DNA from: Actinophytocola glycyrrhizae
GTDB lineage: Bacteria; Actinomycetota; Actinomycetes; Mycobacteriales; Pseudonocardiaceae
Length of the DNA: 64,000 bases
Assembly: GCF_042653545.1 (NCBI RefSeq)
Contig: NZ_JBHSIS010000007.1
Coordinates: forward strand, 545,966-609,965
Reading direction: 5' to 3'
Both the position numbers and the translations under genes were made by a program. A model generated the notes under the pieces. The model was not told the origin of the DNA, made no database searches, and was given only the letters and a program-made list of their open reading frames with translations. This document shows, one piece after another, positions 9,001-14,616 of the stretch (positions are counted from its first letter, which is position 1; every line of letters starts with the position of its first letter).

Positions 9001-11681
9001 CCGCGCAGCTGCACCGCGGCGATCGAGTCGAAACCCAGCTGCCGGAACGGGGTCTCGGCGTCCAGGGCGGCCGGCGCCTGGCTGTCGAGGACGGCGATCG
9101 TCTCCGTGTGCACCAGTTCCAGCACGGCCTGCGCGCGGTCCGCGACGGGCAGCGCCAGCAGGCGTTCCTTCAGCGCGGCGAGCGTCGCCTCCGCGCCGGG
9201 CGCGTTCAGCATGGCGGTCGAGCCGGTGGCCAGCTCGTTGCGGCGCGCGGCGACGACACTCGGCGCGCCCGCGGCCAGTGCCAGGTCGAACATCGCGGTG
9301 CGGCGTGCCTCCGGCAGCGTCAGGAACCCCGTCGGGGACCACGTGATCGCGGCCGACGGCAGGCCGAGCACCGCGCGGTGGCGGGCCAGCGCGTCGGCGA
9401 ACGCGGTCGCCGGGGTGTCGTAGCCGGTGGTCAGCAGCACGAACGCGGTGAGGTCGCGCGCGAGGGTCTGCTCGTGCGCGAACTGCGCCACCTCGGGTGC
9501 CGGATCGGTGCACACCACGGTCGTGACGTCGGCGCGGCCGGCGAGCACCGCGGCCAGCGCGGCGGGGTCCTCGGCGGTGACGACGCTCGTGCCGTGCGCC
9601 TCGGTGAGGTGCCGCACCAGCGTCTCGTCGGCCTTGCCGACCAGCACCGCGGCGCCACCGAGCGCGGGGCCCGCGGTCGCCGCGGTCACCGGGGTGAAAC
9701 GGGGCCGCAGCAGGGCCTCCGACCGGATCGCGACCTCGTCGTGCCCGGAGGCCACGGCGCCGCGCAGCGCGCGCGGGGTGATCGCGTCGGCGTCGACGAG
9801 CGCGATGCGGCACGGGTAGCGCTTCTGGATCTCGCGTGCGTGCGCCCACGCGGCCGCCAGCCCCGGCTCGGGGGAGTAGCCACCGGCGTGCACGGCGCCC
9901 CTGGTCAGCAGGACGAGCCGGGTCACGGCGACCCGCTCGTCGGCGAGGAACGCACGGGGTTCGCCAGGCGGCATGCCATCGGCGTCCAGCTCGACGCACG
10001 CGACGTCCGGCGCGGCCCGGCCTGCGGCGACCGCCTCGGCCAGCGTGAGCAGGTCGGGGTAGGCGTCGGCGAACGCCTCGGTGTCGTTCGCGAGGTGACC
10101 GGGCCCGACCAGGACCCAGTCGCCCGGCTCGCCGTCGACCGTGTTCGCGACCGGTTCCCAGTCCAGCGCGAAGAGCTCGTCGGTGACCGTGGTCGCGAGC
10201 AGCCGGGCAGGCGTGTCGAGCAGCCGGTGCCGCGCGACCGCGCCCGCCGCCGTGCGCGGGATGGCCCGCACCGCGAACACCTCGACCGGCACCGCCGCCG
10301 CGGGCAGCTGCGCACGGCACGCGGCGATGAGGCTCGCCGGGTCCGGGTCGCCGACGACGAACGCGACCGCGGTCGCGCCGAGGTCGTCGTCCGGTCGCCC
10401 GGCCACAGCGGCGTCGGTCACGCCGTCGACCGTGCGCAGCACGGCCTCGGTCCGCTCCGGGCGCACCCGTTCGTCGCCGACCACGATGACGTCGGCGAGC
10501 CTGCCGGTGACCGTGAGGTAGCCGGACTCGTCGCGGCGGGCCAGGTCACCGGTGCGGTACCAGCCGGTGCGCAGCACGGCCGCGGTCGCGTCGGGGAGGT
10601 TGTGGTAGCCGCCCGCCATCACGTTCGGGCCGCTGACCCACAGCTCGCCCTCCTGGCCGGTGCCCATGTCGGTGCCGGTCAGCGGGTCGACGATGCGCAC
10701 GCTCAGGCCGGGCACCGGCAGGCAGCGCGCGGCGTGGGTGTCCTCGCCGCGCGGCCACGTCAGCGCGACCGGGCCGCAGGTCTCGGTGGTGGTGTAGACG
10801 TCGAGCAGCGGCGCGGAGAACGCCGAGGCGAACTCGGCGCGCAGGTCGGCGTCGCTCGCCGCGCCGACCGCGAGACCGGCCCGCAGGTCCGGCGCCTCGG
10901 CGGCCAGGAGCGCACGCAGGACCGAAGGGGTGCCCGCGACGAGCGTGCTGTCCGCGAGTGCCGTCCCCATGTCCTCGGCGCCCGCGAACCGCACCGACGC
11001 GCCGACCGCGATCGTGGCGAGCACGGCGAGGTGGTGTGCCAGCCCGTCGTGCACCGGGAGCGGCCACAGCAGCCGGTCCTCCTCGGACAGGCCGACCACG
11101 GGCGCGTACGCGGCGGCCGCCGACCACAACGCGTTGCGCTGGGTGGACAGCACGCCCTTGCGCGGCCCGGTGGTGCCCGCCGTGTAGACCAGGAACGCCA
11201 GGTCGTCCAGCGCGAGGTCGTCGTTGGGCGGCGAACCGGGCTCGGTGGTGGCCAGCTCCTCGTACGACGCGGTGCCCTCGGCGTCACCGCGGACGATCAC
11301 GTTGAGTGGCGCGGGGTCCAGCGCGGCGACCCGGTGTGCGTGCGCGGCGTCGGCGATCACCGTGTCGGCGCCGCTGTCCGCGATGAGCCTGGCCAGCTCC
11401 GCGTCGTCGGTCGCCGGGTCGAGCGGCACCGCGATCGCGCCCGCCCTGCAGGCCGCCACGATGCTCTCGGCGGCTGTCACGCCGTCGGCGAGCACGGCGA
11501 CGCGGTCCGACGGCCACACGCCAAGGTCCGCGAGGTGGCCCGCGATCCGTGCGGTGCGCGTCGCGAGATCGGCGTGCGTCACCGCGCGCCCGGCGTCGGC
11601 GAACGCGACCCGTTCGCCGTACCGGTTCGCGTTCTCGCGCAGCAGCTCGGGAAGGGGCCGGAGCAGTTCGGTACGCGGCAT
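1..11681 (-). CDS. PksA: loading PKS, CoA ligase-like/KR0/ACP plus two KS-AT-DH-KR modules (3' end off window)
   Basis: The frame is open from an ATG at 11681 to the left edge, about 3,890 codons, with no stop. Order: acyl-adenylate/CoA ligase-like domain (residues 1-490; P-loop TAGTTGPRKG, TTETCGP), a shrunken KR without GGTGxxG or SYN residues (about 600-830), ACP (LGFDSI, about 884), then KS (TACSSS, EAHGTGT, SNIGH), AT (GHSIGE, HAFH so malonyl), DH, B-type KR (LDD) and ACP, then a second KS-AT(HAFH)-DH and the start of a KR cut by the edge. The ligase activates or accepts a carboxylic acid starter; this subfamily often loads aromatic acids, but the starter is unknown. The motif expected to hold the A10 lysine reads RTAAGAVAR (Ala481). 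The first DH has HAVLDTVLLP, with Asp for the motif Gly. The gene follows the SARP gene by 55 bp with GAGG nine bases before the ATG, so the two are probably cotranscribed. Confidence 0.95.
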   Translation of the reverse strand, partial: MPRTELLRPLPELLRENANRYGERVAFADAGRAVTHADLATRTARIAGHLADLGVWPSDRVAVLADGVTAAESIVAACRAGAIAVPLDPATDDAELARLIADSGADTVIADAAHAHRVAALDPAPLNVIVRGDAEGTASYEELATTEPGSPPNDDLALDDLAFLVYTAGTTGPRKGVLSTQRNALWSAAAAYAPVVGLSEEDRLLWPLPVHDGLAHHLAVLATIAVGASVRFAGAEDMGTALADSTLVAGTPSVLRALLAAEAPDLRAGLAVGAASDADLRAEFASAFSAPLLDVYTTTETCGPVALTWPRGEDTHAARCLPVPGLSVRIVDPLTGTDMGTGQEGELWVSGPNVMAGGYHNLPDATAAVLRTGWYRTGDLARRDESGYLTVTGRLADVIVVGDERVRPERTEAVLRTVDGVTDAAVAGRPDDDLGATAVAFVVGDPDPASLIAACRAQLPAAAVPVEVFAVRAIPRTAAGAVARHRLLDTPARLLATTVTDELFALDWEPVANTVDGEPGDWVLVGPGHLANDTEAFADAYPDLLTLAEAVAAGRAAPDVACVELDADGMPPGEPRAFLADERVAVTRLVLLTRGAVHAGGYSPEPGLAAAWAHAREIQKRYPCRIALVDADAITPRALRGAVASGHDEVAIRSEALLRPRFTPVTAATAGPALGGAAVLVGKADETLVRHLTEAHGTSVVTAEDPAALAAVLAGRADVTTVVCTDPAPEVAQFAHEQTLARDLTAFVLLTTGYDTPATAFADALARHRAVLGLPSAAITWSPTGFLTLPEARRTAMFDLALAAGAPSVVAARRNELATGSTAMLNAPGAEATLAALKERLLALPVADRAQAVLELVHTETIAVLDSQAPAALDAETPFRQLGFDSIAAVQLRGRLCAATGLDLPATLIFDYPTPDTLVEHLLSELGAGTAAAPAATAVTARYDDPIAIVGMGCRYPGGVTSPDELWQLVVDGVDAVSQFPTNRGWDLASLFDGDGPGTISARYGGFLHDAADFDAEFFGISPREALAMDPQQRLLLETSWEALERAGIDPTRLRGTDTGVFAGVPVQHYGRGGHAEEDGVEGFLITGIASSVASGRIAYVLGLEGPAMTVDTACSSSLVSLHLAVQALRSGECSLAIAGGVTVMSGPETFTEFSRQGGLSPDGRCKAFSDDADGTGWSEGAGMLVVERLSDARRNGHPVLAVLRGTAINQDGASNGLTAPNGPAQQRVIRQALANAGVAPSEVDAVEAHGTGTMLGDPIEAQALLATYGQDRDRPLWLGSLKSNIGHAQAAAGVGGVIKMVMALRNEMLPRTLHVGEPTSKVNWSAGAMTLLTEPAQWRAGDVVRRAGVSSFGMSGTNAHVVIEEAPATPLPVPEAGPPVVPWVLTARTEQALRDQALRLKSFVEARPWLRPEEVGRSLLDTRARFDHRMVVTGADRDDLLVGLTTGTPFTGTSGKLAVLFTGQGAQRAAMGQRLYESFPVFAAAFDEVLSHFGQDLRDVITSGDGLDDTGNTQPALFAIEVALYRLLESWGVRPDYLAGHSIGELAAAHVAGVWSLEDACTVVAARGRLMQALPRGGAMIAIQATEDEVTPHLTDAVGIAAINGPDSLVISGDEAAAQGIAAAFIAQGRKTKQLTVSHAFHSPLMDPMLDEFRAVAASVTYHEPTIQIVGAEPTDPEYWVRHVRGTVRFADNIATLEAAGVRTFVEAGPDAVLSAMTDGAIPLLRGGRDELRTVADAFGRIATVTTVDSAAFFPGAGVVELPTYAFQRRSYWLRPADLGDLGAAGLTATGHPLLGAMLGVADSDRLVLTWRLSLQAQPWLADHAVLDTVLLPGTAFVELAGRAAEHTGHAAIEELTLQAPLTLTHDKPVDLQVWTGRPDEHGRRTVEVYSRPADSNTAEGEWTCHAAGVLSDEVPAAPAAVDTEWPPVGAEPAAVGDFYDWLLSRGFTYGPAFQGVQDVWRVGDELYAQVTLREEEQTGAARFGVHPALLDAALHPVVLHLDSGDGAERQAQAWLPFSWRGVRVHRSGATVLRVRLVPSGTNAVRVSATDGEGNPVLDAESVALRPVSTDQIGGAATPVAALYTTDWVTVPTPAERDTVPVHLVESGADPKDAVLAALAALQEALTGTDRLAVVTRPGDLAGAAVWGLVRSAQTEHPDRFVLVESAGDLVEAAIASGEPQVAVRDGALTVPRLTRTETSTSDTRLFDLAGTVLLTGGTGALGGALARHLITEHGARHLVLTSRRGLDTPGAPELRDELAALGAEVTIAACDAADRVAIAALLATIPHLVGVVHAAGVLDDGILESLTPERVDAVLRPKVDAAWHLHELAGEVELFVLFSSVASVLGTAGQANYAAANAFLDGLAAHRHAQGKPATALSWGLWAQDSAMTANLTEADRARLNRGGVLPHSVADGLALFDAACRSGAPHLVPVTLDQAALRTATGAPPPLHAMVKVPRKRRSSGQSGSALAQQLAGRTDEERRTFLLDVVRTQVSSVLALPDPDAVTATNAFKQLGFDSLTAVELRNRLNTATGLRLPATLTFDYPTPEALVGFLLAELGDSGQEQQAAAAPARASDEPIAIVGMACRYPGGVSTPDELWAMLTAGADGVTPFPADRGWDLANLFDPDPDTPGTSYVDQGGFLLDAAGFDAEFFGISPREALAMDPQQRVFLETCWEALERGGLDPATLRGTATGVFTGLMTHDYAARSSAVPDGVEGFWGTGTAGSVASGRVAYSLGFEGPAVTIDTACSSSLVALHLAAQALRSGECTLALAGGVTVMATPGLFVEFSRQRGLAKDGRCKAFSDEADGTAWAEGVGVLVVERLSDARRNGHPVLALLRGSAVNQDGASNGLTAPNGPSQQRVIRSALAGSGLTPSDVDVVEAHGTGTSLGDPIEAQALLATYGQDRDRPLWLGSLKSNIGHTQAAAGVGGVIKMVLAMRNGLLPRTLHVDEPSQKIDWSAGDVELLTEPVPWEPNGRPRRAGVSSFGVSGTNAHVIVEEAPAEPVAEPSDGPPVVPWVLSARTEQALLDQATRLKSFVEERPSLRIADVGRSLVETRVGFDHRAVVYGTDRDELLRGLADVTANVVRTGRLAVLFTGQGAQRAGMGRELYEAFPVFADAFDDVCAHFEADIRSVITTGEGLDETGNTQPALFAFEVALYRLLESWGVKPDYLAGHSIGELAAAHVAGVWSLEDACTVVAARGRLMQALPRGGSMIAIQATEEEVTPHLTEAVGIAAINGPRSVVISGDADAAEAIAAQFADRKTKRLTVSHAFHSPLMDPMLDEFRAVASSVTYHEPTIPIIGAEPTDPEYWVRHVRGTVRFADNIATLEAAGVRTFVEAGPDAVLTAMGGSDAADFVPTARRGRDEVRTVVEALGTLHTRGVRVDLPVLFAGAGRVDLPTYAFQHERYWLITQESAGSATGLGLGATGHPLLGAALGLADSERVVLTGRLSLRDHPWLADHVVFGTTLVPGAALVELARRAAEHTGLDVVEELTLHAPLVLTEADAVHVQVEVGEPDEAGQRSVRIHSRREGADDSWTQNASGLLATADDGPEWTGEWPPSDATQVPVDDVYDRIADLGVDYGPAFQGLTAVWQRGDDLFAEVSLPEGLRQDKYGIHPALLDAALHAMFVPERDDRQVVLPFSWNGVRITGESPAALRVRITKTGQDAYALALADRTGVPVASVATLVARPVSADALSSGPESLYRLDWVPAGPAAGSADTDVLHVETDDVRAAVHQTLSALRHADDRLAVVTRGATTGENLAGAAVWGLVRSAQTEQPDRFTLIDTDVDDIEAALASGEPQVAVRDGAVLVPRLAKATSTAEGRLFDPDGTVLITGGTGALSAALARHLITEHGAKHLVLTSRRGPAAPGAAELAAELGVDIVACDAAD

Positions 11682-11736
11682 GTCAGAAGCCTCGCTAGAA
11701 GTAGTTGGTACCAAGGCTCATGCTGGCCCCGGTCGC

Positions 11737-12501
11737 TCACTGGCCGGTAACCGTCAGCTGGATCGCGACGTCGTGGTCGAGGATCCGCTGTTGCAGTTCC
11801 TGGAGGTCGCGGCCCGGTTCGAGGCCGAGGCTGTCGACCAGCGCCGCCCTGGTGCGCCGGTAGATCCGCAGCGCGTCCGCCTGCCTGCCGGACCGGTAGA
11901 GCGCCAGCATGAACTGCTGGCACAGCCGCTCCCGCAGCGGTTCGGTGGCGGTCAGCACCTCCAGCTCCGGCGTGATCTCCCGGTGCCGCCCGCACACCAG
12001 CTCCGCCTCGAGCCGGTCCTCCAGAGTGGACAGCCGCTCGTCCTCGACGGCGGCCAGTTCCGACCACCGGTAGCCGGCCTCCACCAGGTCGGCGAGCGCG
12101 GGGCCGCGCCACAGCGACAGCGCGGAGCGGAGCAGTTCGGCGCCCCGCTCCGGTTCGCCGTCGCCGATCGCGGCCCGGCCGGCCCTGGCGAGCGCCCGGA
12201 ACCGGTGCAGGTCAACGGTTTCGGTGTCCACGTGCAGCTGGTAGCCCGGTGCGTGCGTGCGGAGCGAGGCGCCCGGTCCGGTGAGGACCCGGCGGATCCC
12301 GGACACGGCGTTCTGGATCATCTTGCGCGCGGTCGGCGGCGGGGCGCCCTCCCACATCGCCTGCAACAGGCGACTGGTCGGCACCACTTTGTTCGCGTGA
12401 AGCACGAGGTAACCGAGGATCGCGCGTTGTTTTATCCCGCCCAGTTCGAGCGGGCCGGCGTCGCTGGTGACCTCGATACTCCCGAGCACAGAAAACCTCA
12501 T
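11737..12501 (-). CDS. SARP-family transcriptional activator
   Basis: A 254-residue protein starting MRFSVLGSIEV, the standard N-terminus of Streptomyces antibiotic regulatory proteins. It has an OmpR-type winged helix (residues 1-95, including LLQAMW and IRRVL) followed by a bacterial transcriptional activation domain (about 100-245, ending ALRIYRRTRAALVDSLGLEPG). No NB-ARC or TPR extension is present, so it is the small DnrI/RedD form. I chose ATG 12501 because GGAG lies 8 bases upstream; an in-frame GTG nine bases earlier lacks a suitable ribosome site. Such proteins usually switch on the cluster they sit in by binding heptameric direct repeats just upstream of a -10 box. The gene is read divergently from the small peptide gene and towards PksA, so it may help drive its own operon. 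Confidence 0.93.
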   Translation of the reverse strand: MRFSVLGSIEVTSDAGPLELGGIKQRAILGYLVLHANKVVPTSRLLQAMWEGAPPPTARKMIQNAVSGIRRVLTGPGASLRTHAPGYQLHVDTETVDLHRFRALARAGRAAIGDGEPERGAELLRSALSLWRGPALADLVEAGYRWSELAAVEDERLSTLEDRLEAELVCGRHREITPELEVLTATEPLRERLCQQFMLALYRSGRQADALRIYRRTRAALVDSLGLEPGRDLQELQQRILDHDVAIQLTVTGQ

Positions 12502-12831
12502 GGGCTTCACTCCGAGTTTGGAAACGCCCCCAGGCAGAGGTCAATGGTTCCATCCCGGAACGCGCACAGGAACGTTCCCGTTTCACGCATTCCGGTGTGA
12601 ACAAGCGAGGGGGACCACGGTGAGCGTTTCACGGTGGGCGCCACCACCCGAACCGCCTACGGTAGCTGGTCGGCAGCGCAGCGTCGATATGAGCGATTCA
12701 CGCCCTGACCGGGTGAGAAACCATGGGCGAACGGTGAGCAAGGTACTTGTCGTGGACCACCCCGATGCCGCAGATTTGAGACCAGCGGTTGCTCCCCACT
12801 ATCGCAAACGAACTCTTCGAGGAGACTCTCC
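12502..12831. promoter_or_regulatory. Divergent intergenic region between SARP and small-peptide genes
   Basis: This 330-bp region contains no convincing gene. It must hold the SARP promoter (leftward) and the promoter of the peptide gene (rightward). Visible elements are a GGAACGTTCC palindrome at 12569-12578, two GTTTCACG copies near 12580 and 12627, and a possible rightward promoter with TTGAGA at 12776-12781 and a weak -10 near 12800, which would give a leader of about 20 bases. The promoter assignment is an inference. Confidence 0.45.
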
Positions 12832-13011
12832 ATGTCCACCACCACGACCGAGATCCTCCGCTCCTTCTTCTTCAACGGCGGCGAGGCCCCCTCAGGCGGC
12901 AACATCAGCATCGACGTCCTGGACAGCCAGACCAACGCCGGCATCGCCGCCGTGGCCCCCACCACCATCAGCTGGTCCGACGGCCGCGCGACGGGCACCG
13001 TCGCGTCCTGA
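12832..13011 (+). CDS. 59-residue small protein of unknown function
   Basis: ATG 12832 follows AGGAG with good spacing, and the frame closes at TGA 13009-13011. Translation starts MSTTTTEILRSFFFNGGEAP and ends GRATGTVAS. It is rich in Thr, Ser, Gly and Ala, has no Cys, signal peptide or membrane helix, and looks beta-prone after residue 20. Almost every codon ends in G or C (one TCA is the exception), with the preferred ACC, GGC, ATC and GAC set, so coding is well supported despite the length. A T-tailed hairpin follows within 12 bases of the stop, which suggests a short monocistronic message. It lies between the SARP activator and the type II thioesterase. I recognise no family. It could be a RiPP-like precursor, a small regulator or a carrier or structural accessory; nothing in the window shows a modifying enzyme for it. 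Confidence 0.75.
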   Translation: MSTTTTEILRSFFFNGGEAPSGGNISIDVLDSQTNAGIAAVAPTTISWSDGRATGTVAS

Positions 13012-13022
13012 GTCGACACAGG

Positions 13023-13059
13023 CGGGCTCATCACCGGATCGGGGCCGGTGATGGGCCCG
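13023..13059 (+). terminator. Intrinsic terminator after small-peptide gene
   Basis: Arms 13023-13037 and 13045-13059 pair over 15 positions with one G-U wobble around a 7-base loop. The stem is followed by a T-rich stretch (TTTGTCCTGTT). It sits 11 bases after the peptide stop and about 60 bases before the thioesterase start. Confidence 0.75.
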
Positions 13060-13117
13060 TTTGTCCTGTTGGCACACACCCCTTGACCTGCGAAAACCAA
13101 CTCACGAGGTGAGCGAG

Positions 13118-13876
13118 ATGACCGACGTCGACCTGTGGGTGCGACGGTTCCACCCGGCGGACGACGCCGCGACCCAGCTGCTGTGCCTGTCGCACGCGGG
13201 CGGCTCGGCCAGCTACTTCTTCGGCGTTTCGAAGGCACTCGCGCCCGAGATCGACGTGCTGGCCGTGCAGTACCCCGGCCGCCAGGACCGGCTGCGGGAG
13301 CCGTGCCTGCGCTCGATCCACGACCTCGCCGACGGGCTGACGGCGGCGATCGCACCGCTGACCGACCGGCCGATCACGATCTTCGGCCACAGTCTCGGTG
13401 CGACACTGGGCTATGAGGTCGCCCGCCGTTTGGAGCAGTCCGGTGTCATACCGACCGCCCTGTTCGCATCCGGCCGTCCGGCCCCACATCGGACCCGTCT
13501 CGAACGCACCCACCTGCGGGACGACGCCGGCCTGCTCGCCGCCATGAAGGAGCTGGGTGGGACCGAGACGGCGCTGCTGGCCGACGAGGACGTCCTGGCC
13601 ATGGTCATGCCCGCCATCCGGGGCGACTACACGGCCGCGGAGACCTACACCCACCGACCCGGCCCGAAGCTGAGCTGCCCCGTTTTCGCGTTCACCGGCG
13701 ACCGTGATCCGAAAGTGACCGTCGAGGAAGCCGACGCGTGGCGGGAACACACCGAAGCCGAATTCGAGCTCTCGGTTTTTCCGGGCGGGCATTTCTATCT
13801 CAACGACGTCGTGCCGGACATTCTCGGTAAAATCCGCGCACACACCAGGTCGGTGTCCGCACCGTCGCGGAAATGA
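13118..13876 (+). CDS. Type II thioesterase (editing alpha/beta hydrolase)
   Basis: A 252-residue alpha/beta hydrolase of the kind that removes stalled or wrong acyl groups from PKS carrier proteins in the cytoplasm. Seen: LSHAGGSASYF near the N-terminus (oxyanion region), catalytic Ser in GHSLGA (about residue 92), Asp in GDRDPKV (about 196) and His in GGHFYL (about 225), with the usual LAVQYPGRQDR stretch. Length is normal for the family. The frame extends upstream to 13061, but ATG 13118 has a GAGGTGAG ribosome site and gives the typical family start. It is the only thioesterase in the window and is discrete, so it is not the chain-releasing domain. The gene converges on the MerR gene with a 6-bp gap. 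Confidence 0.95.
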   Translation: MTDVDLWVRRFHPADDAATQLLCLSHAGGSASYFFGVSKALAPEIDVLAVQYPGRQDRLREPCLRSIHDLADGLTAAIAPLTDRPITIFGHSLGATLGYEVARRLEQSGVIPTALFASGRPAPHRTRLERTHLRDDAGLLAAMKELGGTETALLADEDVLAMVMPAIRGDYTAAETYTHRPGPKLSCPVFAFTGDRDPKVTVEEADAWREHTEAEFELSVFPGGHFYLNDVVPDILGKIRAHTRSVSAPSRK

Positions 13877-13882
13877 CGGCGT

Positions 13883-14530
13883 TCAGGCATCGGCCCCGGG
13901 TGCGTCGTCGCCGAGCCGTCGGGCCGACTCGCTCTGGTGCGCGAGCCTGCGCAGCGCGGTGACCAGTGTGTCGCCGAGTACCGTGCCCACCACCACGCCC
14001 TCCAGCATCGCGTCCACGTCCGCGATCCCGGCGACGTAGTCCAGGTCGGCGGACGCGAGCCGCTCGCACGCCTCGGCGTACACGTCCAGCTTGCGCGTCC
14101 ACACGCCGTGTTCGAGCTGCCGCGCGCTCACGAGGACGGCCACCACCGTCTGCCACGCCCTGCTGTCGGGGTTGACCCGCCAGCCGCGCCGTTCGACCAG
14201 GTCGGCGAGGTTGCGTTCCGCCTCCGCCCACGCCTCGTCGCGCGGCAGGTCGGGTTGGGCGCTGATGCTCTCCTGCGCGGTGTAGAGGATCCTGCGAACG
14301 GTCTCGTCCGGTGTGTCGGCGGCCGCCAGCACGTCGCGGACGGCGGCGATCGTCAGCCCGCCGATGTCGATCAGCGCGCGGATGAGCCGCAGTCTGCGCA
14401 GGTGGGCATCGCTGTAGATCGCCTGGTTCCTGCTGACCAGCTCGCCGGCGGGCAGCAGGCCCTCGCGCAGGTAGTACTTGATCGTGGGCACCGAAACGCC
14501 GCTGCGGCTGCTCAGCTCCTTGACGCGCAT
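13883..14530 (-). CDS. MerR-family transcriptional regulator
   Basis: A 215-residue protein beginning MRVKELSSRSGVSVPTIKYY, a MerR winged helix-turn-helix with the diagnostic KYYLREGLLPAG and a Q/SRNQAIYSDAHLRRL dimer-side segment (residues 1-70). The C-terminal 140 residues are helical and carry no metal-binding Cys cluster, so an organic effector is more likely than a metal. GGAG lies six bases before the start. It is divergent from the membrane protein at 14617, with an inverted repeat between them of the size and position MerR proteins bind, so local control of that pair is the natural inference. Confidence 0.9.
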   Translation of the reverse strand: MRVKELSSRSGVSVPTIKYYLREGLLPAGELVSRNQAIYSDAHLRRLRLIRALIDIGGLTIAAVRDVLAAADTPDETVRRILYTAQESISAQPDLPRDEAWAEAERNLADLVERRGWRVNPDSRAWQTVVAVLVSARQLEHGVWTRKLDVYAEACERLASADLDYVAGIADVDAMLEGVVVGTVLGDTLVTALRRLAHQSESARRLGDDAPGADA

Positions 14531-14574
14531 GGCGGCTCCACTTCTTGACCGGCGCGCCGCAGTCTATCAGTATG

Positions 14575-14596
14575 GATAGCAGATAGTATTGCTATC
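14575..14596. promoter_or_regulatory. MerR-type operator/promoter between divergent genes
   Basis: GATAGCA (14575-14581) and TGCTATC (14590-14596) form a perfect inverted repeat around 8 bases. Shifted arms AGATAG (14581-14586) and CTATCT (14592-14597) also match. It lies 45 bases from the MerR start and 21 bases from the membrane-protein start and is markedly AT-rich for this DNA. This is the geometry of a MerR operator within an over-long spacer promoter. The -10 and -35 boxes themselves are not clear. Confidence 0.65.
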
Positions 14597-14616
14597 TGGT
14601 GCGCAGGAGGATCCTG

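Noticed and set aside
4698..11750. A 2,350-codon open frame on the plus strand opposite PksA
   Set aside because: It is an Arg/Gly/Val low-complexity translation produced by the high GC3 of the minus-strand PKS; no domain, no ribosome site, and the opposite frame encodes recognisable PKS domains throughout.
13061..13117. Longer N-terminus for the type II thioesterase starting upstream
   Set aside because: It would begin inside the tail of the preceding terminator, and ATG 13118 has a proper ribosome site and the family-typical start.
12657..13355. A 232-codon minus-strand frame over the small peptide and thioesterase
   Set aside because: It is antisense to two genes with strong codon bias and lacks any domain pattern.
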